From positions 1-39,701 of the forward strand of contig NZ_JAMXOT010000201.1 in the NCBI RefSeq assembly GCF_024220515.1: DNA of 39,701 nt, written 5' to 3'. The position numbers and the translations under genes are program-made. The notes under the pieces are model-generated. The model ran no database searches and was not told the origin of the DNA. It saw only the letters and a program-made list of their open reading frames with translations. Shown here in pieces: positions 16,264 through 26,521 of this stretch. Position 1 is the stretch's first letter; each line of letters begins with the position of its first letter. The DNA is from Oscillatoria sp. HE19RPO (lineage in GTDB: Bacteria; Cyanobacteriota; Cyanobacteriia; Cyanobacteriales; Laspinemataceae).

Positions 16264-19200
16264 ATGGTATCAAGTCCGGACTATCAGCAGGAGTACGAAC
16301 AAGCTTTAACGGCCTATACCGAGAAAAATTATGAAGAAGCAGCGGGAATCGTCAATCAATTGGTGGCGAATTTTCCTGAGGATCCCAGTGCTCGACTCTT
16401 AGCCGGTCACATCTATTGTTATGGATTGCAAATGTATGATGTGGCACTCGGTCAGTATGAAGGGGTGCTGAATCTGACGGATGATCCGGCTTTCGTTGAG
16501 GGAGCGTCCCAGGGCATGGAATACGCCAATCAGTACGCTACAGAAGGGATGCAGTCTTCCGATTCTGGGTATGATCCGGACAACGAATTTGAATCCGCAA
16601 TGGAGGATTTCCAGACGGATTTCGATCCGATTCAATCGGAACAAGATACGGCCTTGTTTGAAGCCCCAGCCCCAGCCCAGAGTGATGCAGAAGAATTCTG
16701 GGAAGAAGAAGACTCAGCCCTGGGTTTGCATGACCGGGCTTACAATGAAGCCTTAGCCATCAATCAGATTGGGTCGGATTCATCGGACTTGAGTATGGAA
16801 CTGGATCCGGTGGACCCCAATCTCGAACTCGAATCAATGGAATTTGAGGAGTTTGAAGCGTTGGAGTCCGGAGATTTAGGGGCGGATTCTGCCCCGGAAG
16901 AGGACGGACTGCTCAATCCCTTTACCAGCGAAGAGGAGTATGAGGGGATAGAGGATGAAGACCCCTTTGCCATTGATGACGAAGAAATCCTGTCCGAGGT
17001 TCAAAATAACCAATGGAGCGATCCCCTGGCATCGGAGTTACCCGACTTTTTGCCTAGAGAGGATGAAATGCCTGATTTAGTCGGGGAGGAGACGGCGATC
17101 GGGGTCTCGAATCCGTCCCCCTTTGATGGGGGCCATGACGATTTGGACCTGATGGATTTGGCAACGCCGTTTCAGGAGTTTGAAGATGCGTTTGCGCCGG
17201 ATGATGATATGGACTTCGAGTCCAATTCAGACCCGCTAGAGGATGACGACGCAACCAGTTATTACCAGAACAATGGGTCGGCGATCGATTCAGATTTTGA
17301 CCTGTTTGATGCCCCCGATGATTTAGGGAATGATTTCAGCGAGGATGAGCCCGATGAATCCCACCATCAGAATGGCAACGGTACGGGGGATCCAGGGCTT
17401 CCCTATGATCTGGACGAAGACTTCGACTTTAACTCTCCTTCGGAGGAGGAGGAAACCCTGTTAATGGGACGCAAACAACTCGAACAGACTCAAGTGCTCA
17501 ACTCAATTCCCAAAACCTCGGGGCCGCCTCTCTCCGAGCCCAAAGGACTGGCTCAACCGGAAATAGAAGATGACGATGACTACGATAGTAAGACCTTCGT
17601 CTCCGAACCCACCAATGGATTCAACCGGGTAGATAGTTACGACTTAGAGGATTTTGACGACGCCTTTAGTGGGGAGAATTCCTTTGATTCCGAGGACAAC
17701 GGCGAGGATTTTCCGAATGGACTCGCCACCTCGTCCCCCCTCCAAGAAGAGAACGTTGACTTTTTGGGTGGGTTTGATGATTTTGATGATTTCGGCAATC
17801 TTCCGGATAATATTCCCGATTTCGATCTGTCGGAGGATACGACAGGTTCGAGTACGGGTGGGTTCGGAATGGGCAGTATGGGCAGAAAAGCCTCCTTCCG
17901 AGACATCGATGATAGCTACGATATGGGGGAAGATACGGATGGGTCAATCATTCGGGATGATGAAATTTTTCGGATCGCCGGAAGTGCGGAACAAGTCCCG
18001 GTGTTTACTCAACCGGAAAACGCGCCGGTAGAAGCTGTTACGAATACAGAACCGGGGTTCTTGGGCTTTTTAGAAAATGCGTCCCTGGTGAAAAAATTCC
18101 TGTGGATTGCGTTAATTTCTGGAGGGGTCTCAGCGATCGCAGCGGCATCGGTTTCTTTTGCATTTTCCAGTCAACGCAGTTGGCCCCAACAACTGAAGGA
18201 CCCGATGATGGCCTTAGCTGCTGGAGGGGCCAGCATTCTTACTTGTTTTGGGGTGGGCCGTGCCAGCGCCAAGTTGATTCGCCGTTCTATGGACGATTTA
18301 CAAGCGCAATTCGATACGATGTCGCAGGGCAATCTGTCCGCCCGAGCAACGGTTTATACCGAAGACGAATTTGGCCAGCTTGCTGCTAAATTCAATCAAA
18401 TGGGGCGAATCATCTACACCACGACCTCGGAAGCCCAACGAAAAGCCGAAGAACAAGAACAGTCCAAGGAAGACTTGCAAAGACAAGTGATTCGCCTGCT
18501 GGATGATGTGGAAGGGGCGGCTAGAGGAGACCTGACAGTGCAGGCGGAAGTGACCGCTGATGTCCTCGGGGCTGTTGCTGACTCCTTTAATCTGACGATT
18601 CAAAACCTGCGGGAAATCGTTCTGCAAGTGAAACTGGCGGCGCGACAAGTGACCAAGGGAGCCACGGATAGTGAATCGTTTGCTCGCAGTTTATCTACGG
18701 ATGCCCTGCGACAAGCCGAAGAACTGGCGGCTACCCTCAATTCGGTCCAGGTGATGACGGATTTGATTCAACGGGTGGCTGATAATGCTCGGGAGGCTGA
18801 AGAAGTGGCCAAATCGGCTTCGGCAACGGCTAAAAAAGGTGGAGAGGCGGTGGAACAGACGGTGGCCGGGATTCTGGAAGTCCGCGAGACTGTAGCAGAA
18901 ACTACGCGAAAAGTCAAGCGGCTGGCGGAATCGACTCAAGAAATTTCCAAAATTGTGGCCTTGATTGCGACGATCGCCGGACGAACCAACCTCTTGGCGC
19001 TCAACGCCAGTATTGAGGCGGCTCGTGCCGGGGAAGCGGGTCGAGGGTTTGCCATTGTGGCGGATGAGGTCCGTCAGTTGGCCGATCGCTCCGCTAAAGC
19101 CCTCAAAGAAATCGAGCAAATCGTGATGCAAATTCAGAGCGAGACCGGCGGGGTGATGGTGGCAATGGAGGAAGGCACCCAACAGGTAATTGAGGGGACG

Positions 19201-19476
19201 AAGCGGGCCGAACAAGCCAAACGGGCCTTGGAAAATATCATTCAGGTGACCAATCGCATCGATGTGTTGGTGCGATCGATTACCGCAGATACGGTGGAAC
19301 AATCCCAAACCTCGCGATCGGTCGCCCAGGTGATGCAAGCGGTGGAACTCACGGCCCAGGAAACCTCCCAAGAAGCCCAGCGGGTCTCGGGTTCTCTGCA
19401 AAACCTCGTGGGTGTGGCGCGAGACCTGTTGACCTCCGTGGAACGGTTCCGAGTAGAAACTGGAGAGCGTCGCTAG
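16264..19476 (+). CDS. hmpD: Methyl-accepting chemotaxis-like receptor HmpD
   Basis: A 1070-residue receptor, related to PilJ. Residues 1-85 look like one or two TPR-type helical hairpins. About 90-595 is extremely acidic, Ser/Asp/Glu-rich and probably disordered. Two membrane segments follow (about 610-635 and 649-671) with only a short loop between them ([11 protein letters not shown]), so there is no periplasmic sensor domain and both ends lie in the cytoplasm. A HAMP domain (about 664-716) and a second HAMP-like unit (about 748-785) precede the signalling domain. The hairpin tip (about 902-944; [20 protein letters not shown]) is the CheA/CheW contact. The start has an excellent ribosome site (aggaggggg). 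Sensing must be cytoplasmic, by the membrane, or through the N-terminal region. hmpE follows after 403 bp. Confidence 0.9.
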   Translation: MVSSPDYQQEYEQALTAYTEKNYEEAAGIVNQLVANFPEDPSARLLAGHIYCYGLQMYDVALGQYEGVLNLTDDPAFVEGASQGMEYANQYATEGMQSSDSGYDPDNEFESAMEDFQTDFDPIQSEQDTALFEAPAPAQSDAEEFWEEEDSALGLHDRAYNEALAINQIGSDSSDLSMELDPVDPNLELESMEFEEFEALESGDLGADSAPEEDGLLNPFTSEEEYEGIEDEDPFAIDDEEILSEVQNNQWSDPLASELPDFLPREDEMPDLVGEETAIGVSNPSPFDGGHDDLDLMDLATPFQEFEDAFAPDDDMDFESNSDPLEDDDATSYYQNNGSAIDSDFDLFDAPDDLGNDFSEDEPDESHHQNGNGTGDPGLPYDLDEDFDFNSPSEEEETLLMGRKQLEQTQVLNSIPKTSGPPLSEPKGLAQPEIEDDDDYDSKTFVSEPTNGFNRVDSYDLEDFDDAFSGENSFDSEDNGEDFPNGLATSSPLQEENVDFLGGFDDFDDFGNLPDNIPDFDLSEDTTGSSTGGFGMGSMGRKASFRDIDDSYDMGEDTDGSIIRDDEIFRIAGSAEQVPVFTQPENAPVEAVTNTEPGFLGFLENASLVKKFLWIALISGGVSAIAAASVSFAFSSQRSWPQQLKDPMMALAAGGASILTCFGVGRASAKLIRRSMDDLQAQFDTMSQGNLSARATVYTEDEFGQLAAKFNQMGRIIYTTTSEAQRKAEEQEQSKEDLQRQVIRLLDDVEGAARGDLTVQAEVTADVLGAVADSFNLTIQNLREIVLQVKLAARQVTKGATDSESFARSLSTDALRQAEELAATLNSVQVMTDLIQRVADNAREAEEVAKSASATAKKGGEAVEQTVAGILEVRETVAETTRKVKRLAESTQEISKIVALIATIAGRTNLLALNASIEAARAGEAGRGFAIVADEVRQLADRSAKALKEIEQIVMQIQSETGGVMVAMEEGTQQVIEGTKRAEQAKRALENIIQVTNRIDVLVRSITADTVEQSQTSRSVAQVMQAVELTAQETSQEAQRVSGSLQNLVGVARDLLTSVERFRVETGERR

Positions 19477-19879
19477 GCTCTACAAGCTGCCTTTAAGCAC
19501 CGGCAAGGGTTTTCAATCTTGGCCTAGGTGGGGGCGGTAGTTGTTCATTGTAGAGATGCTCTAGGGCGTCTCTACAGTTGTTTAGAGACAACGGCCCTTT
19601 GGGTTTCTCCCGGCGACAGGGATGCCTTTTGATAACCGAATCGGTAAGAATGGGTACATTGATCCCAGGTGACAAGCCGTCAAACCCATCCAGGACCGAT
19701 CCCTTGAGAGGGACCTTAACCCCGAGAAGACGGCGATCGCCGGAGGACGACACCCCCTCTAAGCTGGCATCCGGCTTTTCCAATGAGCAACATCCGGACC
19801 CAAACAGGGGATAAAACTCCGTTAAATAAGCCGATCGCACCCTTGTTTAACAAATAGGAATAGGAATGGGACACCCGCT
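19477..19879. other. 403-bp gap between hmpD and hmpE
   Basis: No gene is supported: frames of 115 codons (minus) and 78 codons (plus) lack recognisable features. It holds a small hairpin repeat at 19549-19576 and a HIP1 site at about 19734. No obvious terminator is present, so read-through from hmpD into hmpE is possible. Confidence 0.5.
19549..19576. repeat. Small inverted repeat (tgtagaga/tctctaca)
   Basis: tgtagaga (19549-19556) and tctctaca (19569-19576) pair around a 12-nt loop. Elements with this tgtagaga(cg)-type palindrome are, to my knowledge, widely dispersed in cyanobacterial genomes. Confidence 0.55.
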
Positions 19880-22800
19880 ATGCAGCCGGAACAACGAGCG
19901 CGAATCATGGGCTATTTTATTGAGGAGACCACAGAACACCTCAATACAATAGAACAAGGGTTGCAAAATCTGTCGAGTGCGGTACAAGATCCGTCCGTAC
20001 TCGCCGAACTCTTTCGGGCGGCCCACTCGGTTAAAGGGGGGGCAGGAATGCTGGAACTCCCTGCCATTCAACAAATCGCGCACAAACTAGAAGACGAATT
20101 TAAAGTGCTTCAGGATGTGCAAATCGAAGTTGACCCCCAGCTCTCGTCCCTATTTGTGAGAGTGTTTCGGGGGCTTCAGGACACCGTAGCCTTAATCCGC
20201 GTACCCGGTCCAGTTGATGAAGCCAAAGGAGCGGCGATTTGTGCCGAAGTCCAACCGGCGATCGCTCAACTTCATCAGCATTTAGCCCAGTTGGTCCAGG
20301 AGCAAGAGAGTCCCACAGCCTTCGTGACCCGCACCCAGAAGAAAACCTACATCGGGGGCGAACTCACCCGCATCCAGAGTCCGCCCAAGCACTTCAGGGG
20401 AGAAGAAGACAGCGCCAAACAACTTATTTTTAAAAGTGACATTTCTCGGCTGTTGCAAGAAATGATGCATCTGTTGAAGCATGGAGAAAATCCCGATCGC
20501 CAAGAACGGATGCAAGAAATCTGCCGCCAATGGATACGAGCCGGAGAGCAATTCGATTTAAAATTGTGGTGTCATTTAATTGAGCAGGTAGCCAAGGCGA
20601 TCGCTAATCCAAAACATAGCTATCGAGTTCTTGCCCCTATTCTCATCAAAGAAATCCAAAAGGCTAGAGAACAGGTTCTCTGTGGCCATGCAGAAGCCAT
20701 TACAGTCAGTCCAGAACTCGCAGGACTGCTACTGCCTGAGTCCCAACAACTGACGAATTCATTACCTAGCCCAATCATAGCGGAAACCACTCATACAGAC
20801 TCAAAATTTAATCCTATGTCTAATAACTTGTCAAACTCCGATCAAAATCAACTAACTTCACAAGGGCGCGACTCTACAAGGAAAAAGAATCATGATTCAG
20901 AAAACAACCCAACCTGGGGTGAAGATAAACGGGCTGCCAAACCCACTTATCATAGTGGCCCGGAAGTAGGAGCAGCGGAACTCAACACCCTAGCCGACTT
21001 ATTTGAAGGGGAGAGTTCCTACTTTGATGAAAACTGGGAAGGAGAAGAAGTCGCAGAAGAAGCGAATACCGGGGAAGGGAGTCGGGAGACTCTACCCCCG
21101 GACCCGGGAGAACTGCTCTGTGCTACCCATGATTTTGATGATTTATTATTTGAACCCCCTTCGGGCAATCGAACGGAAACGAGTAGTCCGGAGAATGACG
21201 AAGAGGATTTAGGCAACTTGTTCGGACTTGAGGGATTTGTGGAGATAGAGGATAGCAGCATCAGCGAACCCCCCCGGAGTCCCTCCCCGGTAGAACCGCT
21301 CAAGTCATCCAATCAAAAACTCGATGACTTGGGAGATTTGTTTGAGGAAGTCGCCACAGAAGAACTCAAAGAACCGGATGATTGGGAACAAATGTGGGAT
21401 GATGAGCCCCTAGATGCGGTCAGTGAAATCCCCTCACCCGCAGCGGAGGCGGAGTTCTCCCTAGAGATAGCTGACGATTCAGAATTTAGGGATTTGCTAG
21501 AGATCAGTGGATTGGAAAGTGGTCCGGAAACAGAGGGAGACCTGTTTGAACCGGAATTGGCAACAGAAATCCCCATCGATGAGGACGATTTTGATAACTT
21601 ATTTGGAGAGACAACCGAGGACGGGGGTGACTCTTCAAATCTGACGGCATCTGAGGAATCCGTGGATTGGTTTGACTCCGAACCCTCGTCCACTGTAGGC
21701 ATAGAAGACGACTTGACGGATTTATTTGAACTCGATACCGCCCCCTCCCCGTCCAGTCAAGCCCCGAGAGAGCCGGTAGCGCCAGGAAAACCGGCCCCTC
21801 CCTCTGGGCAGTCCGACGAGTTTTGGTTGGATTTTGAGGACAGTGATTCAGAGCCACAGTCCGATGTATTAGAAGCCTTGGATGGCCTGTTTGATGACGA
21901 ACCGCCCCCGGCGATCGCCGATCTTGACCTCATGGAGGAGTCGTCTTTAGATTCTGAACTGTTTGGGGAGGAACTCGCAGCAGAGGATGACAGCAGCAAC
22001 CTCGACGGTGAGGATTGGAATTGGGACCTGGACCCGGAGAGTTCGCAAGACAACGAAGACACTAGCGACTTTTATCAAAACTTAGAGTCCTTGTTTGAGG
22101 AACCGACGGAGCGATCGCCCACTCTTGATGTCAACCAGACCGCCCCGCCCCCCCAAGGGCCCTCCAAGGCAACTGTGTCTGGGTCTGGATTTTCTGCGTC
22201 TCCAGAGGCGAATTTAGACTTTGAGGCATTGTTTGGGGAGAATCAGTCTGCCTCCGCGATCGCTGAGCGAGGCGAAGCCAAGCCCGTTGCCATATCCGCC
22301 CCCATCCGAGAGCGCCTTGACTTGCCTGCGGAACCCAAACTGACCCAGGGGGCAGATGTTTTTACCGAATTAGACTATTTGTTAGCAATGGGGCCGCTCA
22401 AAGCCAGTTTTGAGGAGTTAGAACTCCTATTAAACCCGGTCAGTAGCCCGCAGGCAGGAATAACCAGCCCTTCTACGGCTCCGGCTGCATTGCCGGGGAA
22501 TGCAGATTCTGCAAAACCATCATCGGGCAAGCCCGGATCGGATCCAGCTCCCAAGGCTCCCGACGATTGGGACACGCTGACCAAGTTGATTGAAACTCCA
22601 GGTAGCGGATCCCACGATACCGGGGGGAGAATGGCCCCAAGGCGTGGGGGTTTTGAGCAGACGATGCGGGTCCCGGTGCGACAATTAGACAACCTGAGTA
22701 ACCTGGTGGGGGAACTGGTTGTTAATCGCAATAGCATTGAGCAGAATCAGGAACGGATGCGGCAGTTTTTGGATAATTTGCTGCATCAGGTTTCCCAACT

Positions 22801-24619
22801 GACGGATGTCGGACAGCGGATGCAGGATTTGTACGAGCGATCGCTCCTGGAGATTTCCCTGCTGGCTTCGCGACAAAACTACCACTTTATGGTAGGGAGC
22901 AGTAATAGCCATCAGGACCAGTCCAATAACGATTCCGATTGGAGCGCTTTGGAAATGGATCGGTTCACGCCGTTCCATAGTCTGTCCCAAGATATTTTGG
23001 AACTGATTGTTCGGGTCCGGGAATCGGCTTCGGATATTGAATTTTTGGTGGATGAAACTGAACAGGTGACCAGGCAACTGCGCCAGGTGACGACTCAGTT
23101 ACAAGAGGGACTGACGCGATCGCGCATGGTGCCTTTTGCTCAAACTGCCGATCGTCTACCTCGTGGGGTCCGGGACAATGCGATTAAGTTTGGCAAACAG
23201 GTGGAACTTCAGGTTGAGGGTCGCGAAACTCTGATCGATAAGATGATTCTGGAGCAACTCTCGGATCCCATGACCCATTTGGTTAACAACGCTCTGGCTC
23301 ATGGGGTAGAAACCCCCGAAGAGCGCCGGAAAAAGGGTAAACCCGTCGTCGGTCGGATTGTCGTCCGGGCGTTCCACCAAGGGAACCAAACGGTGATTTC
23401 GGTCTCTGATGATGGTGCGGGGATTGATTCAGAAAAGGTGAAGGCTAAGGCATTACAACGGGGTTTGATTTCGCCGGAAGTGGCGAAGATGATGACCCGT
23501 TTAGATGTCTATGATTTACTGTTTATGCCCGGATTTAGTACCAAGGATCAGGCCGATGATTTGTCCGGTCGTGGGGTCGGGATGGATGTGGTGCGGACCA
23601 GCTTGAGCGCCATTCGTGGGGTGGTGACGATTGATTCGTCCCTGGGTAAGGGGACGACTTTTACGATTCGGTTGCCTCTGACGTTGAGTATTTCTAAGGC
23701 CCTGTGCTGTATTAGCGATCGCGCCCGGATTGCGTTCCCGATGGATGGGGTGGAAGACATGATTGATGTCCCGCGCGATCGGATTAAAACCAAGGAAGAT
23801 GGTCAGACATTTATTCCCTGGCGAGATACGATGTTGCCGTTCCGTCACCTGCGTGAACTGTTGGTTTATAATCGCCATCTCGGACGCGGGGTCGTGTATG
23901 GGGCCAACCCGGAAGAGGATATCATTTCGGTGGTGGTCCTGCGTTCTGCGGGTAACTTCCTGGCGCTTCAGGTGGATCAGGTGTTAGGGGAACAGGAAAT
24001 CGTGATTAAACAGCTCGAAGGACCTGTTCCGAAGCCCGTGGGAGTCGCTGGTGCAACGGTGATGGGGGATGGCCGCATTGTGGCGATCGCGGATGTTTTA
24101 GAATTAATCGATTTGGCGGCTGGACGTCTGCGGCGAGAAAGCAGCAACGGTGTGTGGATCGATAACTCCAGTACACAGATGCAGCCTGAGGCTGAGATAG
24201 AACAGCCGTTGATCGACCCGACGGTCCTGATTGTGGATGATTCGATTACGGTGCGTGAACTGTTGTCTATGACCTTTAATAAGGCGGGATACCGGGTGGA
24301 ACAGGCGCGGGATGGTCAAGAAGCTTGGGAAAAAATGCGATCGGGTCTCCCCTGCGATTTGGTCTTCTGCGATATTGAAATGCCTCGGATGGATGGGTTG
24401 GAACTGCTCTCGCGAATGCAGAAGGATCCGCAACTCACGACTCTGCCGATCGCGATGCTCACGTCTCGCGGTGCGGACAAACATCGGCAAATGGCGATTC
24501 AAATGGGAGCGAGTGGCTATTTCACAAAACCCTATTTGGAGGAATCGTTACTGGAAGCTGCCGGACGAATGCTTAAAGGTGAAAAGCTGGTCTCCCTGAA
24601 GGCGGAGGCTGGGGTTTAA
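19880..24619 (+). CDS. hmpE: CheA-type hybrid histidine kinase HmpE (PilL-like)
   Basis: A 1579-residue kinase. An N-terminal Hpt domain carries the phospho-histidine H49 (AAHSVKGGAGML). A second helical region follows (about 180-260). Residues 270-900 are a long acidic, low-complexity linker with about ten L-F-acidic motifs. Then come the dimerisation helices (from about 930; FEQTMRVPVRQLDNLSNLVG) and the ATPase (N box around 1133, MTHLVNNALAHGVE; SDDGAGID; GRGVGMDVV). A CheW-like regulatory domain (about 1273-1413) and a C-terminal receiver (about 1447-1573) with phospho-acceptor D1498 (LVFCDIEMPRMDG) complete the protein. It is the central kinase of the hmp system and should phosphorylate HmpA, HmpB and its own receiver. 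Only one Hpt with an obvious histidine is visible. The start at 19880 gives the full Hpt domain. A strong terminator follows the stop codon. Confidence 0.93.
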   Translation: MQPEQRARIMGYFIEETTEHLNTIEQGLQNLSSAVQDPSVLAELFRAAHSVKGGAGMLELPAIQQIAHKLEDEFKVLQDVQIEVDPQLSSLFVRVFRGLQDTVALIRVPGPVDEAKGAAICAEVQPAIAQLHQHLAQLVQEQESPTAFVTRTQKKTYIGGELTRIQSPPKHFRGEEDSAKQLIFKSDISRLLQEMMHLLKHGENPDRQERMQEICRQWIRAGEQFDLKLWCHLIEQVAKAIANPKHSYRVLAPILIKEIQKAREQVLCGHAEAITVSPELAGLLLPESQQLTNSLPSPIIAETTHTDSKFNPMSNNLSNSDQNQLTSQGRDSTRKKNHDSENNPTWGEDKRAAKPTYHSGPEVGAAELNTLADLFEGESSYFDENWEGEEVAEEANTGEGSRETLPPDPGELLCATHDFDDLLFEPPSGNRTETSSPENDEEDLGNLFGLEGFVEIEDSSISEPPRSPSPVEPLKSSNQKLDDLGDLFEEVATEELKEPDDWEQMWDDEPLDAVSEIPSPAAEAEFSLEIADDSEFRDLLEISGLESGPETEGDLFEPELATEIPIDEDDFDNLFGETTEDGGDSSNLTASEESVDWFDSEPSSTVGIEDDLTDLFELDTAPSPSSQAPREPVAPGKPAPPSGQSDEFWLDFEDSDSEPQSDVLEALDGLFDDEPPPAIADLDLMEESSLDSELFGEELAAEDDSSNLDGEDWNWDLDPESSQDNEDTSDFYQNLESLFEEPTERSPTLDVNQTAPPPQGPSKATVSGSGFSASPEANLDFEALFGENQSASAIAERGEAKPVAISAPIRERLDLPAEPKLTQGADVFTELDYLLAMGPLKASFEELELLLNPVSSPQAGITSPSTAPAALPGNADSAKPSSGKPGSDPAPKAPDDWDTLTKLIETPGSGSHDTGGRMAPRRGGFEQTMRVPVRQLDNLSNLVGELVVNRNSIEQNQERMRQFLDNLLHQVSQLTDVGQRMQDLYERSLLEISLLASRQNYHFMVGSSNSHQDQSNNDSDWSALEMDRFTPFHSLSQDILELIVRVRESASDIEFLVDETEQVTRQLRQVTTQLQEGLTRSRMVPFAQTADRLPRGVRDNAIKFGKQVELQVEGRETLIDKMILEQLSDPMTHLVNNALAHGVETPEERRKKGKPVVGRIVVRAFHQGNQTVISVSDDGAGIDSEKVKAKALQRGLISPEVAKMMTRLDVYDLLFMPGFSTKDQADDLSGRGVGMDVVRTSLSAIRGVVTIDSSLGKGTTFTIRLPLTLSISKALCCISDRARIAFPMDGVEDMIDVPRDRIKTKEDGQTFIPWRDTMLPFRHLRELLVYNRHLGRGVVYGANPEEDIISVVVLRSAGNFLALQVDQVLGEQEIVIKQLEGPVPKPVGVAGATVMGDGRIVAIADVLELIDLAAGRLRRESSNGVWIDNSSTQMQPEAEIEQPLIDPTVLIVDDSITVRELLSMTFNKAGYRVEQARDGQEAWEKMRSGLPCDLVFCDIEMPRMDGLELLSRMQKDPQLTTLPIAMLTSRGADKHRQMAIQMGASGYFTKPYLEESLLEAAGRMLKGEKLVSLKAEAGV

Positions 24620-24638
24620 CCTTAGTTTTTAGGGTAAT

Positions 24639-24674
24639 AAAAAGCGCGATCTCTGTGAAGCGATCGCGCTTTTT
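24639..24674 (+). terminator. Terminator of hmpE
   Basis: aaaaagcgcgatc (24639-24651) and gatcgcgcttttt (24662-24674) form a perfect 13-bp stem with a 10-nt loop that ends in a T run, 20 bp after the hmpE stop. The stem includes a HIP1-like core. With A and T runs on both sides it could act in both directions. Confidence 0.85.
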
Positions 24675-24716
24675 ATTCAGGGGAAGTTCTCTTTTGTTGC
24701 TCAGACCGAAGATGGG

Positions 24717-24951
24717 TTAACGACTGAAGTCGGGACGTTGAACTTATGAGGTAATAACGACTGAAGCCGTTACTACGAACCTAAGAAGATAACGACTGAA
24801 GTCGGGACGTTGAACTTATAAGGTGATAACGACTGAAGTCGTTACTACTAACTAAGAGAACGACTGAAGTTGGGACGTTGAACTAAGAGAACGACTGAAG
24901 TCGGGACGTTGAACATTGGAGGTGATAACGACTGAAGTCGGGACGTTGAAC
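24717..24951. repeat. Seven short direct repeats (31-37 bp period)
   Basis: The word aacgactgaag occurs at 24719, 24756, 24791, 24828, 24859, 24890 and 24927. Five units continue as t(c/t)gggacgttgaac and two as (c/t)cgttactac, interspersed by linkers such as ttatgaggtaat. Each unit contains the small palindrome cgactgaagtcg. Spacers are short and partly alike, so this is a tandem repeat and not a CRISPR array. It separates the convergent genes hmpE and the HD gene. Confidence 0.9.
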
Positions 24952-24970
24952 ATCAAAATGCCGGTTGGGT

Positions 24971-25825
24971 TTAGGCTACCTCAGAAAGCTGCTGGTCTTC
25001 ATGTTCTATTTTGAACACATTGGCATAGAGGTTAGCGACAATTTGTTTGCCTTGTTGGGTCAAATTTAGGTAAGCCAGAGCCTGGGTAATAAAGGGAAAA
25101 ACGCCATGCCAGTAGAATTTAGGATAGTTCCGACGGAGGTCTCCGGGATGGCGGTAGTTGAGCTTTTTATTCGCCCCAGTTTCATCAAACTCATAAAATA
25201 AGGCCGCGATTTTTTGCAAGTAGCGGGGATCACTTAATTGACCGATCAGGTCTGCTGCTCTAACCATTCCAGCATAATTAAAGGTATCTTTATGATCTTC
25301 ATCTGCTGGAACAGGAAAGCGTGTCAGTTCAATATTACGTTTAATGACTTCTGCATCAATCAGGCGGTGACCTCCAAAACGTTCGGAGATGAAAAGTTTG
25401 CCGCGATCGACGTGATAGGGGGTTAAACTAGCATCGGTAGAGCCAAAGGGAATGGGGACTTTCAGACCATCTCTGCCGGTAGCATAGAGTCGTTTACTAT
25501 CTTCATCTTGGCGACAGACTCCCTTGACATAGCCAATATCATGACACAACAAGGAAATAATGAAATGCAGCCAATCTTCACAGGATACGCCCCCTTCGCG
25601 AATATGTTTACCACGCAGGATTTCTTGTCCGACTAAGGTTACCAAAATGGTATGTTCAACGTTGTGATACAGGGCATCACTGTTGGCAATATTTTCTAAT
25701 GCCATACCACCGGCCCAAGCAATTATTTCGGCGTAATCCGGTTTATATCCTCCGTAGGTCCGATGGTAGCCTTCTTGCAGGCGGTCCACGAAAGCTTCAA
25801 TGAGTAGTGCTGTTGAATTAAACAT
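24971..25825 (-). CDS. HD-domain metal-dependent phosphohydrolase-like protein
   Basis: About 284 residues from the ATG at 25825; the frame extends to a TTG at 25840, but the purine-rich gagaagacggaag just before the ATG favours the shorter form. The metal-binding signature of the HD superfamily is visible: H54 and H58 (YHNVEHT), H95-D96 (LLCHDIGY) and a distal D192 (VRAADLIGQL). This indicates a phosphohydrolase, often acting on nucleotides or cyclic dinucleotides, but it lacks the HD-GYP motif, so a c-di-GMP role is not shown. No membrane segment is seen. It is a typical cyanobacterial protein of unknown substrate. It converges on hmpE, with a repeat array between them. Confidence 0.75.
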   Translation of the reverse strand: MFNSTALLIEAFVDRLQEGYHRTYGGYKPDYAEIIAWAGGMALENIANSDALYHNVEHTILVTLVGQEILRGKHIREGGVSCEDWLHFIISLLCHDIGYVKGVCRQDEDSKRLYATGRDGLKVPIPFGSTDASLTPYHVDRGKLFISERFGGHRLIDAEVIKRNIELTRFPVPADEDHKDTFNYAGMVRAADLIGQLSDPRYLQKIAALFYEFDETGANKKLNYRHPGDLRRNYPKFYWHGVFPFITQALAYLNLTQQGKQIVANLYANVFKIEHEDQQLSEVA

Positions 25826-26521
25826 CTTCCGTCTTCTCAATCAAACTAAGTCTTAAAGTTGGGGCAGGTTTCTTGACCACTCAGAGGGCTTTTAAGATCG
25901 GACCCCCCCAGAATTGGGGGTCTATCGCCTTTCCCTCTGGATTTGGGTTGGAGGTTGGAGCGACATTCCGCCTGGTGAAGTGAGGGGTGAAACCCACTCA
26001 TTGCCAAGGCGGATTTCGAGATGGAAATGGCTGGGTTCCATTCGGTTTAGGGGGACACCCAGTCCATCCCTTGTTTTGAGGTTTCCATAAATGCTTCTAT
26101 TATGAATTAAACCCGATCCAGATGATGTGATGCGAGTCATTTGACCTATGTGACAATGGAGTTGTCTCTGGCGGGCCTAAAGCCTAGAATCGGCTGACTT
26201 CGAGGGGGATGATGGCGGCTAAAAAGATTTTTTGACTCAAAAATGAAAAATTCATGACATTACATTGCTCGCCGTCGGATTAGAGATTCTCCCCTGGGGT
26301 ATCGATGGACCCCCGGGAGGAAGGCCCTAACCCTTAGGGAGATGGAAGAGCTGAAACGGTCCCCGGTAAAAAGTTCTGGCTCTGCTGTAGATTAAAGCTG
26401 ATTCGGGTCACCTGACGCAACCCATGTCGGGGGTGGGTTTCCAAACCCTCGGTCTGTGGGGCTTGGTGACCAAGCCCCTACGGGGTTGATGAGTCGGGGA
26501 CAGGACTGGTAAGATGGCCGG
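25826..26521. other. 696-bp gap between the HD gene and the kinase operon
   Basis: No gene is supported; frames at 25922-26140 and 26392-26625 (minus) are short and featureless. A hairpin of ccccc/ggggg type lies at about 25902-25921, and a dispersed palindromic element at 26456-26480. The HD gene promoter should lie in the first 150 bp. Confidence 0.5.
26456..26480. repeat. Small inverted repeat (tggggcttgg/ccaagcccc)
   Basis: tggggcttgg and ccaagccccta form a hairpin of about 10 bp with a 3-nt loop. It resembles the gtaggggc...gcccctac family of cyanobacterial hairpins; another member lies at the right window edge. It sits 42 bp after the stop of the kinase gene (minus strand) and could end its mRNA. 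Confidence 0.6.

Noticed and set aside
24717-24951. CRISPR array
   Set aside because: The repeats have a CRISPR-like period, but spacers are short, partly alike and vary little; two alternative repeat tails occur and no cas gene is near.
24971-25825. HD-GYP c-di-GMP phosphodiesterase
   Set aside because: HD metal residues are visible, but the GYP motif and its surrounding pattern are not.
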